Assembly (NCBI RefSeq): GCF_008085915.1
Contig: NZ_VSJK01000010.1
Coordinates: 143,753 to 207,752, forward strand
Length of the DNA: 64,000 bases
Direction: 5' to 3'
From: Oceaniovalibus sp. ACAM 378
GTDB lineage: Bacteria; Pseudomonadota; Alphaproteobacteria; Rhodobacterales; Rhodobacteraceae
Under the pieces are notes generated by a model. It saw nothing but the letters and a program-made list of their open reading frames with translations, was not told where the DNA came from and ran no database searches. Within the stretch, counting starts at the first letter, position 1; each line of letters starts with the position of its first letter. Position numbers and translations under genes: made by a program. Positions 37,338 to 46,575 of this stretch are shown in pieces.

Positions 37338-38012
37338 ATGAATGAGTTCCCAGACGAGCCAAAAGGTTCCGCGATAGCCCGCGTACTCCGGGTCGTCGGG
37401 CGTCTGACCTTCTTGCTGATCCTCGCCTATGGCGTCCATCTGTTGCTCGGCTGGTTTTCCGCGCGGTCTGCGGACATCCATCCCGGTGTGCAGCTTGGCA
37501 TGTTGGTCGCGATGTTGCTGGTCTATGCGCTACTTCTGGCCATTCCCTTCGCGCCGGGGATCGAAATCGGCTTGATGCTGCTTGCAATGGAGGGGGCATG
37601 GATCGCCCCTTGGATCTATCTTACTATGATGACCGGCCTGATGGTTGCCTATGCGGCGGGCGAATGGATGCCCTATGCGCGGCTGCACCAGATCCTGGCC
37701 GATATGCACATGCGCCGCGCCTGCGCCTTGCTTGCACATATTCACCCGCTCAGCCGCGAGGAGCGGGTCATGCTGCTGCGCGACCGCGCGCCGAAATGGC
37801 TGCGCCCCTTCATTTCCCGCTATCGCTATTTCGTCGTGGCGACAGTCATCAATCTGCCGGGCAATGCCGTGATCGGCGGCGGGGGTGGCCTCCTGTTCCT
37901 GACCGGCCTTAGCCGACTCTTCAAGCCAGCCGCCGTGGCCCTGACGGTTGCGTTGGCGGTGATGCCGGTGCCGCTGGCGGTCTGGGTTTTCGGTATCGAG
38001 ATAATCCCATGA
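37338..38012 (+). CDS. Integral membrane protein, TVP38/DedA-like
   Basis: About 224 aa with five or six hydrophobic segments. A PFAPGIEIGLMLL segment after the second helix and NLPGNAVIGGGGGLLFLTG near the C-terminus resemble re-entrant loops of VTT/DedA-type proteins, hence the tentative label. ATG at 37338 follows GGGGACCGC; a GTG at 37278 would add 20 polar residues. The location close to the ynj genes parallels E. coli, where TVP38-type ydjX/ydjZ lie beside ynjA-F. Confidence 0.6.
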   Translation: MNEFPDEPKGSAIARVLRVVGRLTFLLILAYGVHLLLGWFSARSADIHPGVQLGMLVAMLLVYALLLAIPFAPGIEIGLMLLAMEGAWIAPWIYLTMMTGLMVAYAAGEWMPYARLHQILADMHMRRACALLAHIHPLSREERVMLLRDRAPKWLRPFISRYRYFVVATVINLPGNAVIGGGGGLLFLTGLSRLFKPAAVALTVALAVMPVPLAVWVFGIEIIP

Positions 38013-38047
38013 CGGATTGCTCAGGCGACAATTTCCTTGTCCACCCG

Positions 38048-39124
38048 CTATCCCTGATGCTGCGGCCCGATCCCCTGAAACATCCGGCGCAGATCCACAG
38101 TGCTGCGCGTGCCGATATCGGCATGGTTCCGGTCCAGCCAGGACGCGGCCGTTTCACGCCCGAGATCGCGCAGGTGGGTCAGGAATTCCCATTCCGCATT
38201 CATCTTTGACGACGCCCCCAGCTTCATCAGAGCGGTTTCATTCTCGATGATGTGGATCCGCTCCAGCCGATAGTGTGCCTCGTCGAGCTTGCCCTCTTCG
38301 ATCAGCCGCGCGACGAAATCGATAGCCCGCAACTCCTTGAGAAGGCTGGAGTTGAAGCTGATCTCGTTGACGCGGTTCTGAATTTCCTGTGCGGTTCGCG
38401 GCACACCTTTGCGTTCGATCGGGTTGATCTGCACCACGACGATATCGCCGGTGTCCGATCCCGCATGGAACGGAAACAGCGCCGGGTTGCCGATATACCC
38501 GCCGTCCCAATAGGGCACGCCATCGATCATCACCGACTTGAAAACGTTTGGCAGGCAGGCCGAGGCCATGACCATATCTGCCGTCAGCAGGTGACTGTCG
38601 AAAACCTGAACCTTGCCGGTTTCCACATTGGTGGCAGAAATGTAGAGTTGAATGCTGTCGCAGTGTCGAACGCAGGTGAAATCCACGCAGGCTTCCAGCA
38701 CATCTTTCAGCGGGTTCATGCTCATCGGGTTCAGCTGATAGGGCGAGAACACCCTGCTCATCGCGTTCATCATCTGATAGCCCCAAGACCGATCGAGGCT
38801 CCAATATCCCATCATCACGTCGATGGGCGCGCGTTTGATCGGACTGCCTTTGGCGGCCGCGCTCATGGCTTGCCAGAAGCCATGAAGTTTTTCGCGCGCT
38901 CCGTCCGGCCCACCAGCGGTAAAGCCATCCGCCAAGGCAACCGCATTCATGGCCCCCGCCGATGTGCCCGAAATGGCGGCGATTTCCAACCGTCCGTCCT
39001 CCAGCAGGTAATCCAGCACGCCCCAGGTAAAGGCACCGTGGGCACCGCCGCCTTGCAGGGCCAGATTGATGCGCTTGGTTTTCGCAGCGGGTGATTTGCG
39101 GGGTTGGTTCACGACGTTTTCCAT
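38048..39124 (-). CDS. Patatin-like phospholipase
   Basis: 358-aa serine lipase-like acyl hydrolase. The patatin motifs are complete: oxyanion hole QGGGAHGAF (about 24-32), nucleophile elbow ISGTSAGAMNA (S in GTSAG near residue 55) and catalytic Asp in YWDGGYIGNPAL. The C-terminal part has the RxxEISFNSSLLKELRAIDFV stretch of the DUF3734-bearing bacterial group, often found near polyhydroxybutyrate genes; none are visible here. Its ATG overlaps the stop of a 23-aa leader ORF (TGATG). Confidence 0.9.
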   Translation of the reverse strand: MENVVNQPRKSPAAKTKRINLALQGGGAHGAFTWGVLDYLLEDGRLEIAAISGTSAGAMNAVALADGFTAGGPDGAREKLHGFWQAMSAAAKGSPIKRAPIDVMMGYWSLDRSWGYQMMNAMSRVFSPYQLNPMSMNPLKDVLEACVDFTCVRHCDSIQLYISATNVETGKVQVFDSHLLTADMVMASACLPNVFKSVMIDGVPYWDGGYIGNPALFPFHAGSDTGDIVVVQINPIERKGVPRTAQEIQNRVNEISFNSSLLKELRAIDFVARLIEEGKLDEAHYRLERIHIIENETALMKLGASSKMNAEWEFLTHLRDLGRETAASWLDRNHADIGTRSTVDLRRMFQGIGPQHQG

Positions 39125-39195
39125 CAGTGTGCCATCCGGCCGCCGGTCGAGGTGGCGCGGTTCGCGCCGGGGATACGGTGCTTCTTGGTACGCAT
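39124..39195 (-). CDS. 23-aa basic leader ORF coupled to the patatin gene
   Basis: ATG at 39195 has a good ribosome binding site (AGGAG, 7 nt upstream) and the frame ends TGATG, sharing a base with the patatin start. The peptide begins MRTKKHRIPGANRATSTGGR and ends MAH. It is basic, with no hydrophobic part. The patatin gene has no better ribosome binding site of its own, so translation of this leader probably drives it. Conservation is untested. Confidence 0.55.
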   Translation of the reverse strand: MRTKKHRIPGANRATSTGGRMAH

Positions 39196-39645
39196 GGCAT
39201 GTCTCCTGATAAGGGCTCGGGCGGCAGGCGTACCTGCCCGAACGCTACGTGTTCTTTTCAGAGCCGAGCCGGCTTTCGCGACGATCATGCGAAACCCGCT
39301 GCCCAGCACGGCTCGCCGCGAGAGTGAAGCTTGCGATCACCGTATTGCCGCTCTGAGGGCGTGCGCCCCGCTCGCGTATGTATAACATACCCTGCCGGTC
39401 TACGGGATCGTGGCGCTCCCGTGACGAACCTGTCCCATGTCGCTTCCTTCCATTCCGTCAAAAGGATCGCACCATCAAACCATGGGATCAAACACCCGGA
39501 GCAAGAAATACTGAGCGATGAGACCTTGACGATATGACCGCCGGAGGCATCCGCGCCCAGACCAAGATGGCTGTGCGAAGGATCCAAATTCGCCCCGGGA
39601 CCGGACCCATTTCGATGCGATAGTTTTAGCGGAAATCGTCACGCT
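39196..39645. other. Intergenic region upstream of the patatin leader
   Basis: About 450 nt between the leader ORF and tauE (both leftward). No gene, RNA or clear repeat seen; the longest frames lack start signals. It should hold the patatin promoter. Confidence 0.45.
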
Positions 39646-40389
39646 TCAGCGTAAAAGATAGGTCCCGACCAGCACCAGCCCCAGACCGGCGACTGTATAC
39701 CGCATCGGCCTGTCGGGCAGATAGCGAGTGATGTGACCACCGATGAATCCGCCGATCAACCCGCCGACCAAAACCGTCGAGGCAGCGCGCCAGTCAACAA
39801 GACCAGACAGGGCCAGTGGCACCACCGCAACGGAATAGATAAAAAATGCGATCAGGTTCTTCATCGTATTCGCGCGTTGCAAGGTGATCCCCCCTGCCAC
39901 CGACAGAACCGCGATCAGCATGAACCCAAGCCCCGCGCCGAAATAGCCGCCATAGAACCCGACCGCAAACATCAGCACATCTGACACCCGCGCCAACCGG
40001 TCGCCCGGAAAGGCACGCTGCATCAGAGTGGCCAACTGCCGCCCCAGAACGATGGCCCCGACCGCAATCAGCAGCAACAGCGGGATGACCGCCAGAAAAC
40101 CCGATTCGGACGAGAAGATCAGCGCAACCGCTCCCGCAAATCCTCCGACAAGGGCAGGCGCCATCTGCCGGAACAGCGCGCCGGGCGCATCGAACAACCC
40201 CTTGCGGTTGACCCAGACGGCAGCAATCTGTGCCGGCCACATGGCAACCGCACCGGTCGCATTTGCAGCCAGCGGCGGGAGCCCTGCGGCCAACAGCATC
40301 GGAAACACAAACAGCTTGGCCCCGCCGGCAGCCGCGTTGACGATTCCGCCGATGACCCCGGCAACAAAGAAAAGCAGAAGTTCGGACAT
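39646..40389 (-). CDS. TauE/SafE-family membrane transporter
   Basis: 247-aa permease with about eight helices and the family GGIVNAAAGGAKLFVFPML loop and the mirrored GGYFGAGLGFMLIAVLSV segment. Such proteins export sulfite, sulfoacetate or other organosulfur anions; the substrate here is unknown. It is 12 kb from the sox genes, so a link with sulfite export is only a suggestion. Confidence 0.88.
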   Translation of the reverse strand: MSELLLFFVAGVIGGIVNAAAGGAKLFVFPMLLAAGLPPLAANATGAVAMWPAQIAAVWVNRKGLFDAPGALFRQMAPALVGGFAGAVALIFSSESGFLAVIPLLLLIAVGAIVLGRQLATLMQRAFPGDRLARVSDVLMFAVGFYGGYFGAGLGFMLIAVLSVAGGITLQRANTMKNLIAFFIYSVAVVPLALSGLVDWRAASTVLVGGLIGGFIGGHITRYLPDRPMRYTVAGLGLVLVGTYLLR

Positions 40390-40655
40390 ATCGGTCTTTC
40401 AGAGTGTCGGCGATTTCAGTTTACCGGACAGGCTCTGGCTTGCCCTGCCCCGTCGTTACCTTCGGCCCGGACAACACTCTGCCAGCCTTGCCCGCTGTAC
40501 CATCCGGGCAGGTGGGCTGTCGATCACCGGGATGGCGAAATCCATCCCGCGTCAGGAAATGTTCACCGGTCTGACTGGCGCATTGCTTTTCACCGTCCTG
40601 CCTTTCCCCCGCCCCGGCAAGGCCTTAGGGTGCATGAAAACCACAGGAACCCGCC

Positions 40656-41342
40656 ATGCCAGATTTTGCTTTTCCGCCTGCGAAGACGACCACATTGCCG
40701 ATCCAGGATCGGGACGTGCTGTTTCCGGTTCGCAGGATTTATTGCATCGGTCGCAACTATGCCGATCATGCGATCGAGATGGGCCACGACCCCGACAAAG
40801 AACCGCCGTTTTTCTTTCAGAAGAACCCGGACAATGCCGACACATCCGGCGTGTTCCCCTATCCCGCAGAAACCAGCGATGTGCACCATGAGGTCGAACT
40901 GGCCGTCGCGCTTGGTTCGGGGGGCACAGACATCCCCGAGTCGACGGCTCTGTCCCATGTGTTCGGATATGGCGTAGCACTGGACATGACGCGGCGCGAT
41001 TTGCAGGGCCAAATGAAGAAGGCCGGCCGCCCCTGGGAGATCGGCAAGGCGTTCGAGCGTTCGGCCCCCATGGGCGCGCTGGTGACCGCCGACCGGGTCG
41101 GCCATCCGGAAAACGGCGCAATCACGCTGCACGTGAACGGCGATTTGCGCCAGTCGGGTGACCTCAATCAGATGATCTGGAAGGTTCCGCAGATGATTGC
41201 CTGGTTGTCGCGGTTCTATACCCTGGCGGCGGGCGACGTGATCCTGTCGGGAACCCCCGCAGGCGTCGCCGCGGTCAAGCGCGGTGACCGGATGGAGGCG
41301 GCAATCGACGGTATCGGCGCCTTGTCCGTCGAGGTCACATAG
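40656..41342 (+). CDS. Fumarylacetoacetate hydrolase-family protein
   Basis: 228-aa FAH-family hydrolase. Substrate-side CIGRNYADHAIEMGHD, metal ligands in HHEVELAVALG (E residues), VALDMTRRDLQ and the SGTPAGVAAVKRGD loop are conserved. Close relatives cleave fumarylpyruvate or acylpyruvates in aromatic breakdown. AGGAA precedes the ATG. It is a single gene followed by tRNA-Arg. Confidence 0.88.
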   Translation: MPDFAFPPAKTTTLPIQDRDVLFPVRRIYCIGRNYADHAIEMGHDPDKEPPFFFQKNPDNADTSGVFPYPAETSDVHHEVELAVALGSGGTDIPESTALSHVFGYGVALDMTRRDLQGQMKKAGRPWEIGKAFERSAPMGALVTADRVGHPENGAITLHVNGDLRQSGDLNQMIWKVPQMIAWLSRFYTLAAGDVILSGTPAGVAAVKRGDRMEAAIDGIGALSVEVT

Positions 41343-41502
41343 AGCGCGCATCAGCACATCTGGGCGCGGCGTGACAACAAAACCTATTTCGGCATGCGGA
41401 TCAGTGGCACCGACCGATGACCAAAAACCCGGGGGCCGCGTCCAATTTTCACTTGGATTCATCGCCCTTAAAGAAGTAGTCATGTTCCGCAGACCATTGT
41501 GC

Positions 41503-41579
41503 GGCTCCGTAGCTCAACTGGATAGAGCAAGGACCTTCTAAGTCCGAGGTTGAGGGTTCAAGTCCTTCCGGGGCCGCCA
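41503..41579 (+). tRNA. tRNA-Arg (anticodon UCU)
   Basis: 77-nt cloverleaf including an encoded CCA. Acceptor stem GGCTCCG / CGGGGCC (one G-T pair), D arm GCTC-N9-GAGC, anticodon loop CTTCTAA giving UCU (codon AGA), T arm GAGGG-TTCAAGT-CCTTC. The top pair of the anticodon stem is A-G. Discriminator base G. Confidence 0.95.
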
Positions 41580-41656
41580 TATTATCTACTTTGAGCCGCA
41601 CGGGCGCTTCAGACAGTGAATGGCAGGTCTGGGCGGTGCGCACTCGCCTGAATTTC

Positions 41657-43432
41657 TCAGAGCGGCCAGACAAGAAGAATGGTCGGGACCGCAACGCAGA
41701 CGACGATGGCTTCCAATGGCAAGCCAATCCGCCAATAGTCGCCAAAGCTATAGCCGCCGGGGCCCAGAATGATCGTGTTGTTCTTGTGACCGATGGGGGT
41801 GAGGAAAGCGCATGACGCGGCGACGGCCACAGTCATCAAATAGGTATCGGGATTGTTGCCTGTGGCGGTCGCGATCGACAGCGAGATCGGCGCAGCGATG
41901 AGAGTGGTCGCCACATTGTTCAAAAAGTCCGACAGTGTCATCGTGACGATCATCAGTGCGACCAGCGACACCCACGCAGGATAGCCCAAGGTCAGCTGAA
42001 CGATCTGGCCTGCAATCAGGTCAGCACCCCCGAAATGTTCGAAGGCTTCGGCCAGTGGGATGAGGCTGGCAAGAAGGACGATGACCTTCCATTCCACCGA
42101 CGCGTAAACCTCGCGGCCGCTGACGAGTCCCAGTGCAACAAAGGCGATGACGGCAGCGCCCAATGCGACTGAAAGCGGTACGAGCCCAAGAACGGCCGAG
42201 GCGACCGCGAGCGCGAAAACTCCGACGGACAGCCCTGCCTTGCTGCGCTGGACAACCTCGGTGCGTCGGCCCTCCAAGGGCAGTACGCCAAGCCACTTTA
42301 TCGCCTCGGCTACACGGTCCGGCGTTCCCAGCAACAAAAGGACGTCGCCCGCCCGGATCGGCAGCAGGCGCACACGATTCTGAAAGCTTTTTCCACCGCG
42401 CGCGACACCCAAAAGCGTTACCGAATGGCGCTGCAACAGGCTCAGGCTGCGCGAGGTTCGGTTCTGGATGCGCGAACCGTCCGGGACGATGGCCTCTGCC
42501 AAAGTCAGCCCCGGCGCGATGACATCACCGTCGTGTTTCTCAGAGCCTGCAAACTCGAGCAGAGCCTGCCCCATGAAAGCCTCGATGGATTTGGGCTCGC
42601 CTTCCACCACCAGAAAGTCGCCCGGCCGCAATTCTTCACGTCGGCCAAGGCCGCGCAGTCGCTTGCCGTGCCGGATCAGGCCCAGAATGTGAATATCAAC
42701 CTCGTTCGCCTGTGGGTACAGATCCTGGACGACGAGATCCTGCGTCTTGGATTGCTCGCCGATGCGAAGTTCGGCGACATACCGACCCTTGCTGACGTCC
42801 CTTTCTGTGTCTTCAAGGGAGCTTCGGTTTGGCAGCAGGCGCCAACCGACCAAAGAGACAAAAGCAATCCCGGCAATCGCAACGGCGAGTCCGACCGGCG
42901 CAAAGTCGAACATCCCGAACGGTTCGCCCAAAACGTCCTGACGGTATTCCGAGATCACGATGTTCGGGGGGGTCCCGATCAACGTGATCATGCCCCCAAG
43001 AATTGTTGCAAAAGACAGTGGCATCAGGGTTCGCCCCGCCGCACGCTTTGCCTTTCTGGCAGCCTCGATATCAAGCGGCATCAAAAGCGCCAACGCCGCG
43101 ACATTGTTGATGATTGCAGAAAGACCTGCGGCCAGAACCGCGACAACGGCGATATGCAGCGGAAGAGGTCTTTCGGGATCGATGAGCCTTGACGCGACAA
43201 TTTCGACTGCACCGGAAGAAGACAGCCCCCGACTGACGATCAGAACCAGAGCAATGATCGCCACAGCCGAATGCCCGAAGCCGGAAAAGACCTCCTGTTT
43301 GGGCACAAGCCCCAGCGCGGCCGCAATTATCAGAGCGCCAAAAGCGATAAGATCGTATCGAATGCGGCCCCAGACAAGAAGTGCGAACACCATGCCCAGC
43401 AACGCAAAAATCATCATCAATTCAGTTTGCAT
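41657..43432 (-). CDS. SLC13-family anion carrier with two TrkA-C domains
   Basis: About 591 aa: two membrane halves of five or six helices (first with IINNVAALALLMPL and TLIGTPPNIVISEY, second with LNNVATTLIAAPIS and ASCAFLTPIGHKNN) separated by about 200 cytosolic residues with two TrkA-C (RCK_C) domains. The family carries sulfate, phosphate or dicarboxylates; the place next to the sox genes suggests sulfate or another sulfur anion (inference). ATG at 43432 is preferred for the membrane-side N-terminus; 43477 is possible. Confidence 0.88.
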   Translation of the reverse strand: MQTELMMIFALLGMVFALLVWGRIRYDLIAFGALIIAAALGLVPKQEVFSGFGHSAVAIIALVLIVSRGLSSSGAVEIVASRLIDPERPLPLHIAVVAVLAAGLSAIINNVAALALLMPLDIEAARKAKRAAGRTLMPLSFATILGGMITLIGTPPNIVISEYRQDVLGEPFGMFDFAPVGLAVAIAGIAFVSLVGWRLLPNRSSLEDTERDVSKGRYVAELRIGEQSKTQDLVVQDLYPQANEVDIHILGLIRHGKRLRGLGRREELRPGDFLVVEGEPKSIEAFMGQALLEFAGSEKHDGDVIAPGLTLAEAIVPDGSRIQNRTSRSLSLLQRHSVTLLGVARGGKSFQNRVRLLPIRAGDVLLLLGTPDRVAEAIKWLGVLPLEGRRTEVVQRSKAGLSVGVFALAVASAVLGLVPLSVALGAAVIAFVALGLVSGREVYASVEWKVIVLLASLIPLAEAFEHFGGADLIAGQIVQLTLGYPAWVSLVALMIVTMTLSDFLNNVATTLIAAPISLSIATATGNNPDTYLMTVAVAASCAFLTPIGHKNNTIILGPGGYSFGDYWRIGLPLEAIVVCVAVPTILLVWPL

Positions 43433-43615
43433 GGCGAAACCATAGCGCAAGTTCTCAGAAGTAAAAGCTCGGCTCATCCAGATCCGTGCGACAACAACAA
43501 ACGCCAGATGTTGCTGCCCGCCACCGGGTTGCGGGCAGACGCTCCGTGACTTGCTATTTCCGTTTTGATGATGCGATATTCAATTATTGGAATTTGTTCG
43601 CGGAGGTGAGTTTGC

Positions 43616-44533
43616 ATGGAACTTAACAGAAGGCAGATCCTCGCAGGTCTGGGCAGCCTCGGGGTTTGCACCGCCCCCTCTGCCTTGTTTGCGCGAACCG
43701 TGATGCAACTTGGATCGAGCGAAGTGATCAGCCTTAGTGACGGCAATCTGGTTCTGCCGGGGTCATTTTTCTTCGAAGGTCTGCCGCAGGATGAACTGGC
43801 CGCGATCCTGGCCAAACACGATATTCCACGCGATCAGCTCAAGCCACCCTGCAATCTGACACTTCTGCGTCAGGAAGGCAGGATCGTCCTGTTCGATGCA
43901 GGTTCCGGCGCTTCGTTCATGCCGAGCGCTGGCGAGTTGCTGAATAGCCTCGAGAACGAAGGCCTGACCCCCGAAGACATTACCCATGTCGTATTTACCC
44001 ATGCACATCCCGACCATTTGTGGGGGATCTTGGACGATTTCGACGATCCGGTCTTTCCGGCTGCGCAATTGATGATCGGTCAGGCGGAATGGGACTATTG
44101 GACTGACCCTGAGACAGTGAACACCATCGGTGAAGGCCGCGCCTCCTTTGCGGTTGGCGCGGCGCGCAGACTGGCCGTGGTCGAGGACCAGATCAGTTTT
44201 ATCAAAGATGGTGAAGAAATCCTGCCCGGGGTGATGGCACATGCCACGCCCGGCCACACCCCCGGTCACATGTCGTTCGAGATCCGCGATGGATCAAATG
44301 CGGTCATGGTCGGCGGTGATGCGATCGGCAATGACCACATCGCCTTTGAGCGTCCCGATTGGGCAAGCGGTGCGGATCAGGACCCGGATATGGGCGCCAA
44401 GACCCGCAAACGCCTGCTTGATCAGCTTGCGGTGGATGGAATTGCGTTGCTTGGCTTTCACCTGCGGCATGGCGGGTTGGGCCGGGTCGAACGCAGCGAA
44501 GAAAATTACCGATTTGTCCCGGAGGATGCGTGA
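43616..44533 (+). CDS. soxG: Exported metallo-beta-lactamase-fold protein (SoxG-like)
   Basis: 305-aa protein with a Tat-type signal (NRRQILAGLGSLGVCTAPSA). The zinc motif HxHxDH is intact as THAHPDHLWG, followed by HATPGHTPGHM and GGDAIGNDH. In Paracoccus pantotrophus soxG and soxH encode two such hydrolases next to the sox core; size and pairing agree, so the name rests on context. Strong GGAGGTGA 6 nt before the ATG. soxH overlaps its stop (TGATG). Confidence 0.75.
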   Translation: MELNRRQILAGLGSLGVCTAPSALFARTVMQLGSSEVISLSDGNLVLPGSFFFEGLPQDELAAILAKHDIPRDQLKPPCNLTLLRQEGRIVLFDAGSGASFMPSAGELLNSLENEGLTPEDITHVVFTHAHPDHLWGILDDFDDPVFPAAQLMIGQAEWDYWTDPETVNTIGEGRASFAVGAARRLAVVEDQISFIKDGEEILPGVMAHATPGHTPGHMSFEIRDGSNAVMVGGDAIGNDHIAFERPDWASGADQDPDMGAKTRKRLLDQLAVDGIALLGFHLRHGGLGRVERSEENYRFVPEDA

Positions 44534-45474
44534 TGCGCTGGATTTTGACTTTAATGTTTGCCGCGACGGCTGGCCATGCCAGCGAGGATATTGCGGATAA
44601 GTACCCGTCATCCTTGCTCTACGACAAACCTGTCGAGGTGATCCCCGGCGTTTTCTCGGCCATCGGCGCCACCGCTCCGCCAACTTACGAGAATGCCGGG
44701 CACAACAACAATCTGAGCTTCATCGTCACCGGAGACGGCGTCGTCGTTATCAACGGTGGTGCGGCCTATGGGCTTGCACGCGCGCTGCATGAAGAAATCA
44801 GGGCCGTCACCGATCAGGAAGTGAAGCTTGTCTTCAACGAGAATGGTCAGGGGCATGCCGTTCTGGGCAACAACTATTGGGCCGAATTGGGCGTCCCCAT
44901 CATCGCCCATATCGAAGCCGCAGCAGTGGTCGAAACCTCCGGCGGATCAATGCTTGAGGAGATGAAACGGTACAATCGCGATCAGGCTGACGGAACCGTC
45001 ATTGTCGCGCCGACCGAAACGTTCGAGGACGAATATATCGTCGAGATGGGCGATTTTCGGATCGAGGCGCGTTACCTTGGACCGGCCCATTCGCCGGGTG
45101 ACATCGTGATCTGGCTCCCAAGGCAGAGTCTCGTCATTGCGGGTGACATGGCGTTTCACGAACGTATGTTACCGATCTTCGAAAACACCTATACCGCCGA
45201 TTGGCTGGACACATGGGATAACGAATTTGAACCGCTCGGGGCGACATATGTCATCCCCGGTCACGGTCATCCGACAAACATGGATCAGGTCCGGCTCTAT
45301 ACGAAAGGATATCTGGAATACCTGCGCGCAAAGATCGGGGCCCATCTCGAGGCGGGCGGCGGTCTGGCCGAGGCTTATTATGTCGACCAGTCGCCCTATG
45401 CGCGTCTCGACACGTTTGAGGAACTGGCGACCAAAAACGCCGGTCGGGTGTTTGAACAGATGGAGTTTGAATAG
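44533..45474 (+). CDS. soxH: Exported metallo-beta-lactamase-fold protein (SoxH-like)
   Basis: 313 aa with a signal peptide (residues 1-16, MRWILTLMFAATAGHA). The fold is clear (HNNNLSFIVTGDGVVVING, GPAHSPGDIVIWLP, IAGDMAF, IPGHGHPTN), but the first metal motif HxHxDH is replaced by NENGQGHA (102-109), keeping only one histidine. SoxH is dispensable for thiosulfate oxidation in Paracoccus and may act on thiols. Start chosen at the TGATG overlap with soxG. Converges on the SoxT-like gene, 11 nt away. Confidence 0.78.
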   Translation: MRWILTLMFAATAGHASEDIADKYPSSLLYDKPVEVIPGVFSAIGATAPPTYENAGHNNNLSFIVTGDGVVVINGGAAYGLARALHEEIRAVTDQEVKLVFNENGQGHAVLGNNYWAELGVPIIAHIEAAAVVETSGGSMLEEMKRYNRDQADGTVIVAPTETFEDEYIVEMGDFRIEARYLGPAHSPGDIVIWLPRQSLVIAGDMAFHERMLPIFENTYTADWLDTWDNEFEPLGATYVIPGHGHPTNMDQVRLYTKGYLEYLRAKIGAHLEAGGGLAEAYYVDQSPYARLDTFEELATKNAGRVFEQMEFE

Positions 45475-45485
45475 CGGCCGGTGGC

Positions 45486-46547
45486 TCAGGCAGGCTTTAC
45501 CCTCGGGTTCAGGTGTAGCAATCGGTACGTCGCCATCGCGCCGATCCACATGCAGAATAGCGCCACCCAAGCGGTGAGCGCGAAAACCGACCCGCCGGAC
45601 ATTCCCGCACCCACAGCACAGCCCCCGGCCAGCATGCTGCCAAACCCCATAAATACCGCGCCGATCAGATAGCGTTCCATCGGCGTGTCGGCGCCAAAAC
45701 GTTCGATCTTGAATTCTTTTGTCGCCAGCGCCATCAGCCCCGCGCCCGCAAAGACGCCCGGAACCAATCCGATGCCGAACCCCCAAGGCAGGCTGGTGTT
45801 GTCGACCAGCCCCATCAACGTGTCTGTCGATGGGCCGGTAAAGGTGATCGATGCGATTGGCACCACCTCGAACGAGGCCTGCGAGATGGCATAGGTCAGC
45901 AGCCAACCCAGAGCAACCGCGACCCCCACGCCAACGGCCGCGATCGCGTGGCTGGGCGCGACCTGATTTCGCCCCGCCAGCGCCAATGATGCCAACAGTG
46001 CGATGCCCGCAACGGCAGCCGCCGCTGCCGACGACAGCCCGATCTGTGCAAGAATGTCACGCGCGTCTCCCCCCGGAACAAGCCACAACGCCGCAAGGCT
46101 TTCGCGGGCGGGGGTCAGGACGCCACGCAATGACGCCTGCGCGACCAGCGTCAAGACCAACCCCGTGACGAGGGCGCGCAAGTTTCCGGTGGCTGACAGC
46201 ACCAGCAAGCGGCTTGCGCAGCCGCGCGCCAAGATCATGCCGGATCCAAACATCAGCCCGCCGATGATGGCGCCCGACAGGCTGCCGGTCGTCGCCAGTT
46301 GTCGGGATGTGGAGACGTCCAGCCAACCCATTGCCACAAGCCCCTGCACCGAGGCCACTGCGGCCGTAAAGGCAATCAGCCAGATATAGAGGCGTGGGCC
46401 GAATATTCCTTCGGACACCTCAACCGAGGCCGCGCGCAGGCAAAAACGCGAATGCTGTGCCGTCGCGCCGAACAGCACGCCGACCGCAGCGCCCGCAATC
46501 GCCAGAACGGCACCATCGCCGATTCTGTCAATCCATGTCTCAAGCAT
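45486..46547 (-). CDS. YeeE/YedE-family sulfur transporter (SoxT-like)
   Basis: 353-aa membrane protein with about nine or ten helices. The YeeE/YedE cysteine motifs are present: QHSRFCLRAASVE (C36), ILARGCASRLLVLSATG and MLAGGCAVGAGMSGGS. YeeE imports thiosulfate through cysteine relays, and SoxT proteins are thought to move a sulfur species for the Sox system. A second, different member (56467-57519) lies at the other end of the cluster. GAGGAGG precedes the ATG. Confidence 0.85.
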   Translation of the reverse strand: MLETWIDRIGDGAVLAIAGAAVGVLFGATAQHSRFCLRAASVEVSEGIFGPRLYIWLIAFTAAVASVQGLVAMGWLDVSTSRQLATTGSLSGAIIGGLMFGSGMILARGCASRLLVLSATGNLRALVTGLVLTLVAQASLRGVLTPARESLAALWLVPGGDARDILAQIGLSSAAAAAVAGIALLASLALAGRNQVAPSHAIAAVGVGVAVALGWLLTYAISQASFEVVPIASITFTGPSTDTLMGLVDNTSLPWGFGIGLVPGVFAGAGLMALATKEFKIERFGADTPMERYLIGAVFMGFGSMLAGGCAVGAGMSGGSVFALTAWVALFCMWIGAMATYRLLHLNPRVKPA

Positions 46548-46575
46548 CCATCGGCCTCCTCGATGCCCATGAGTT

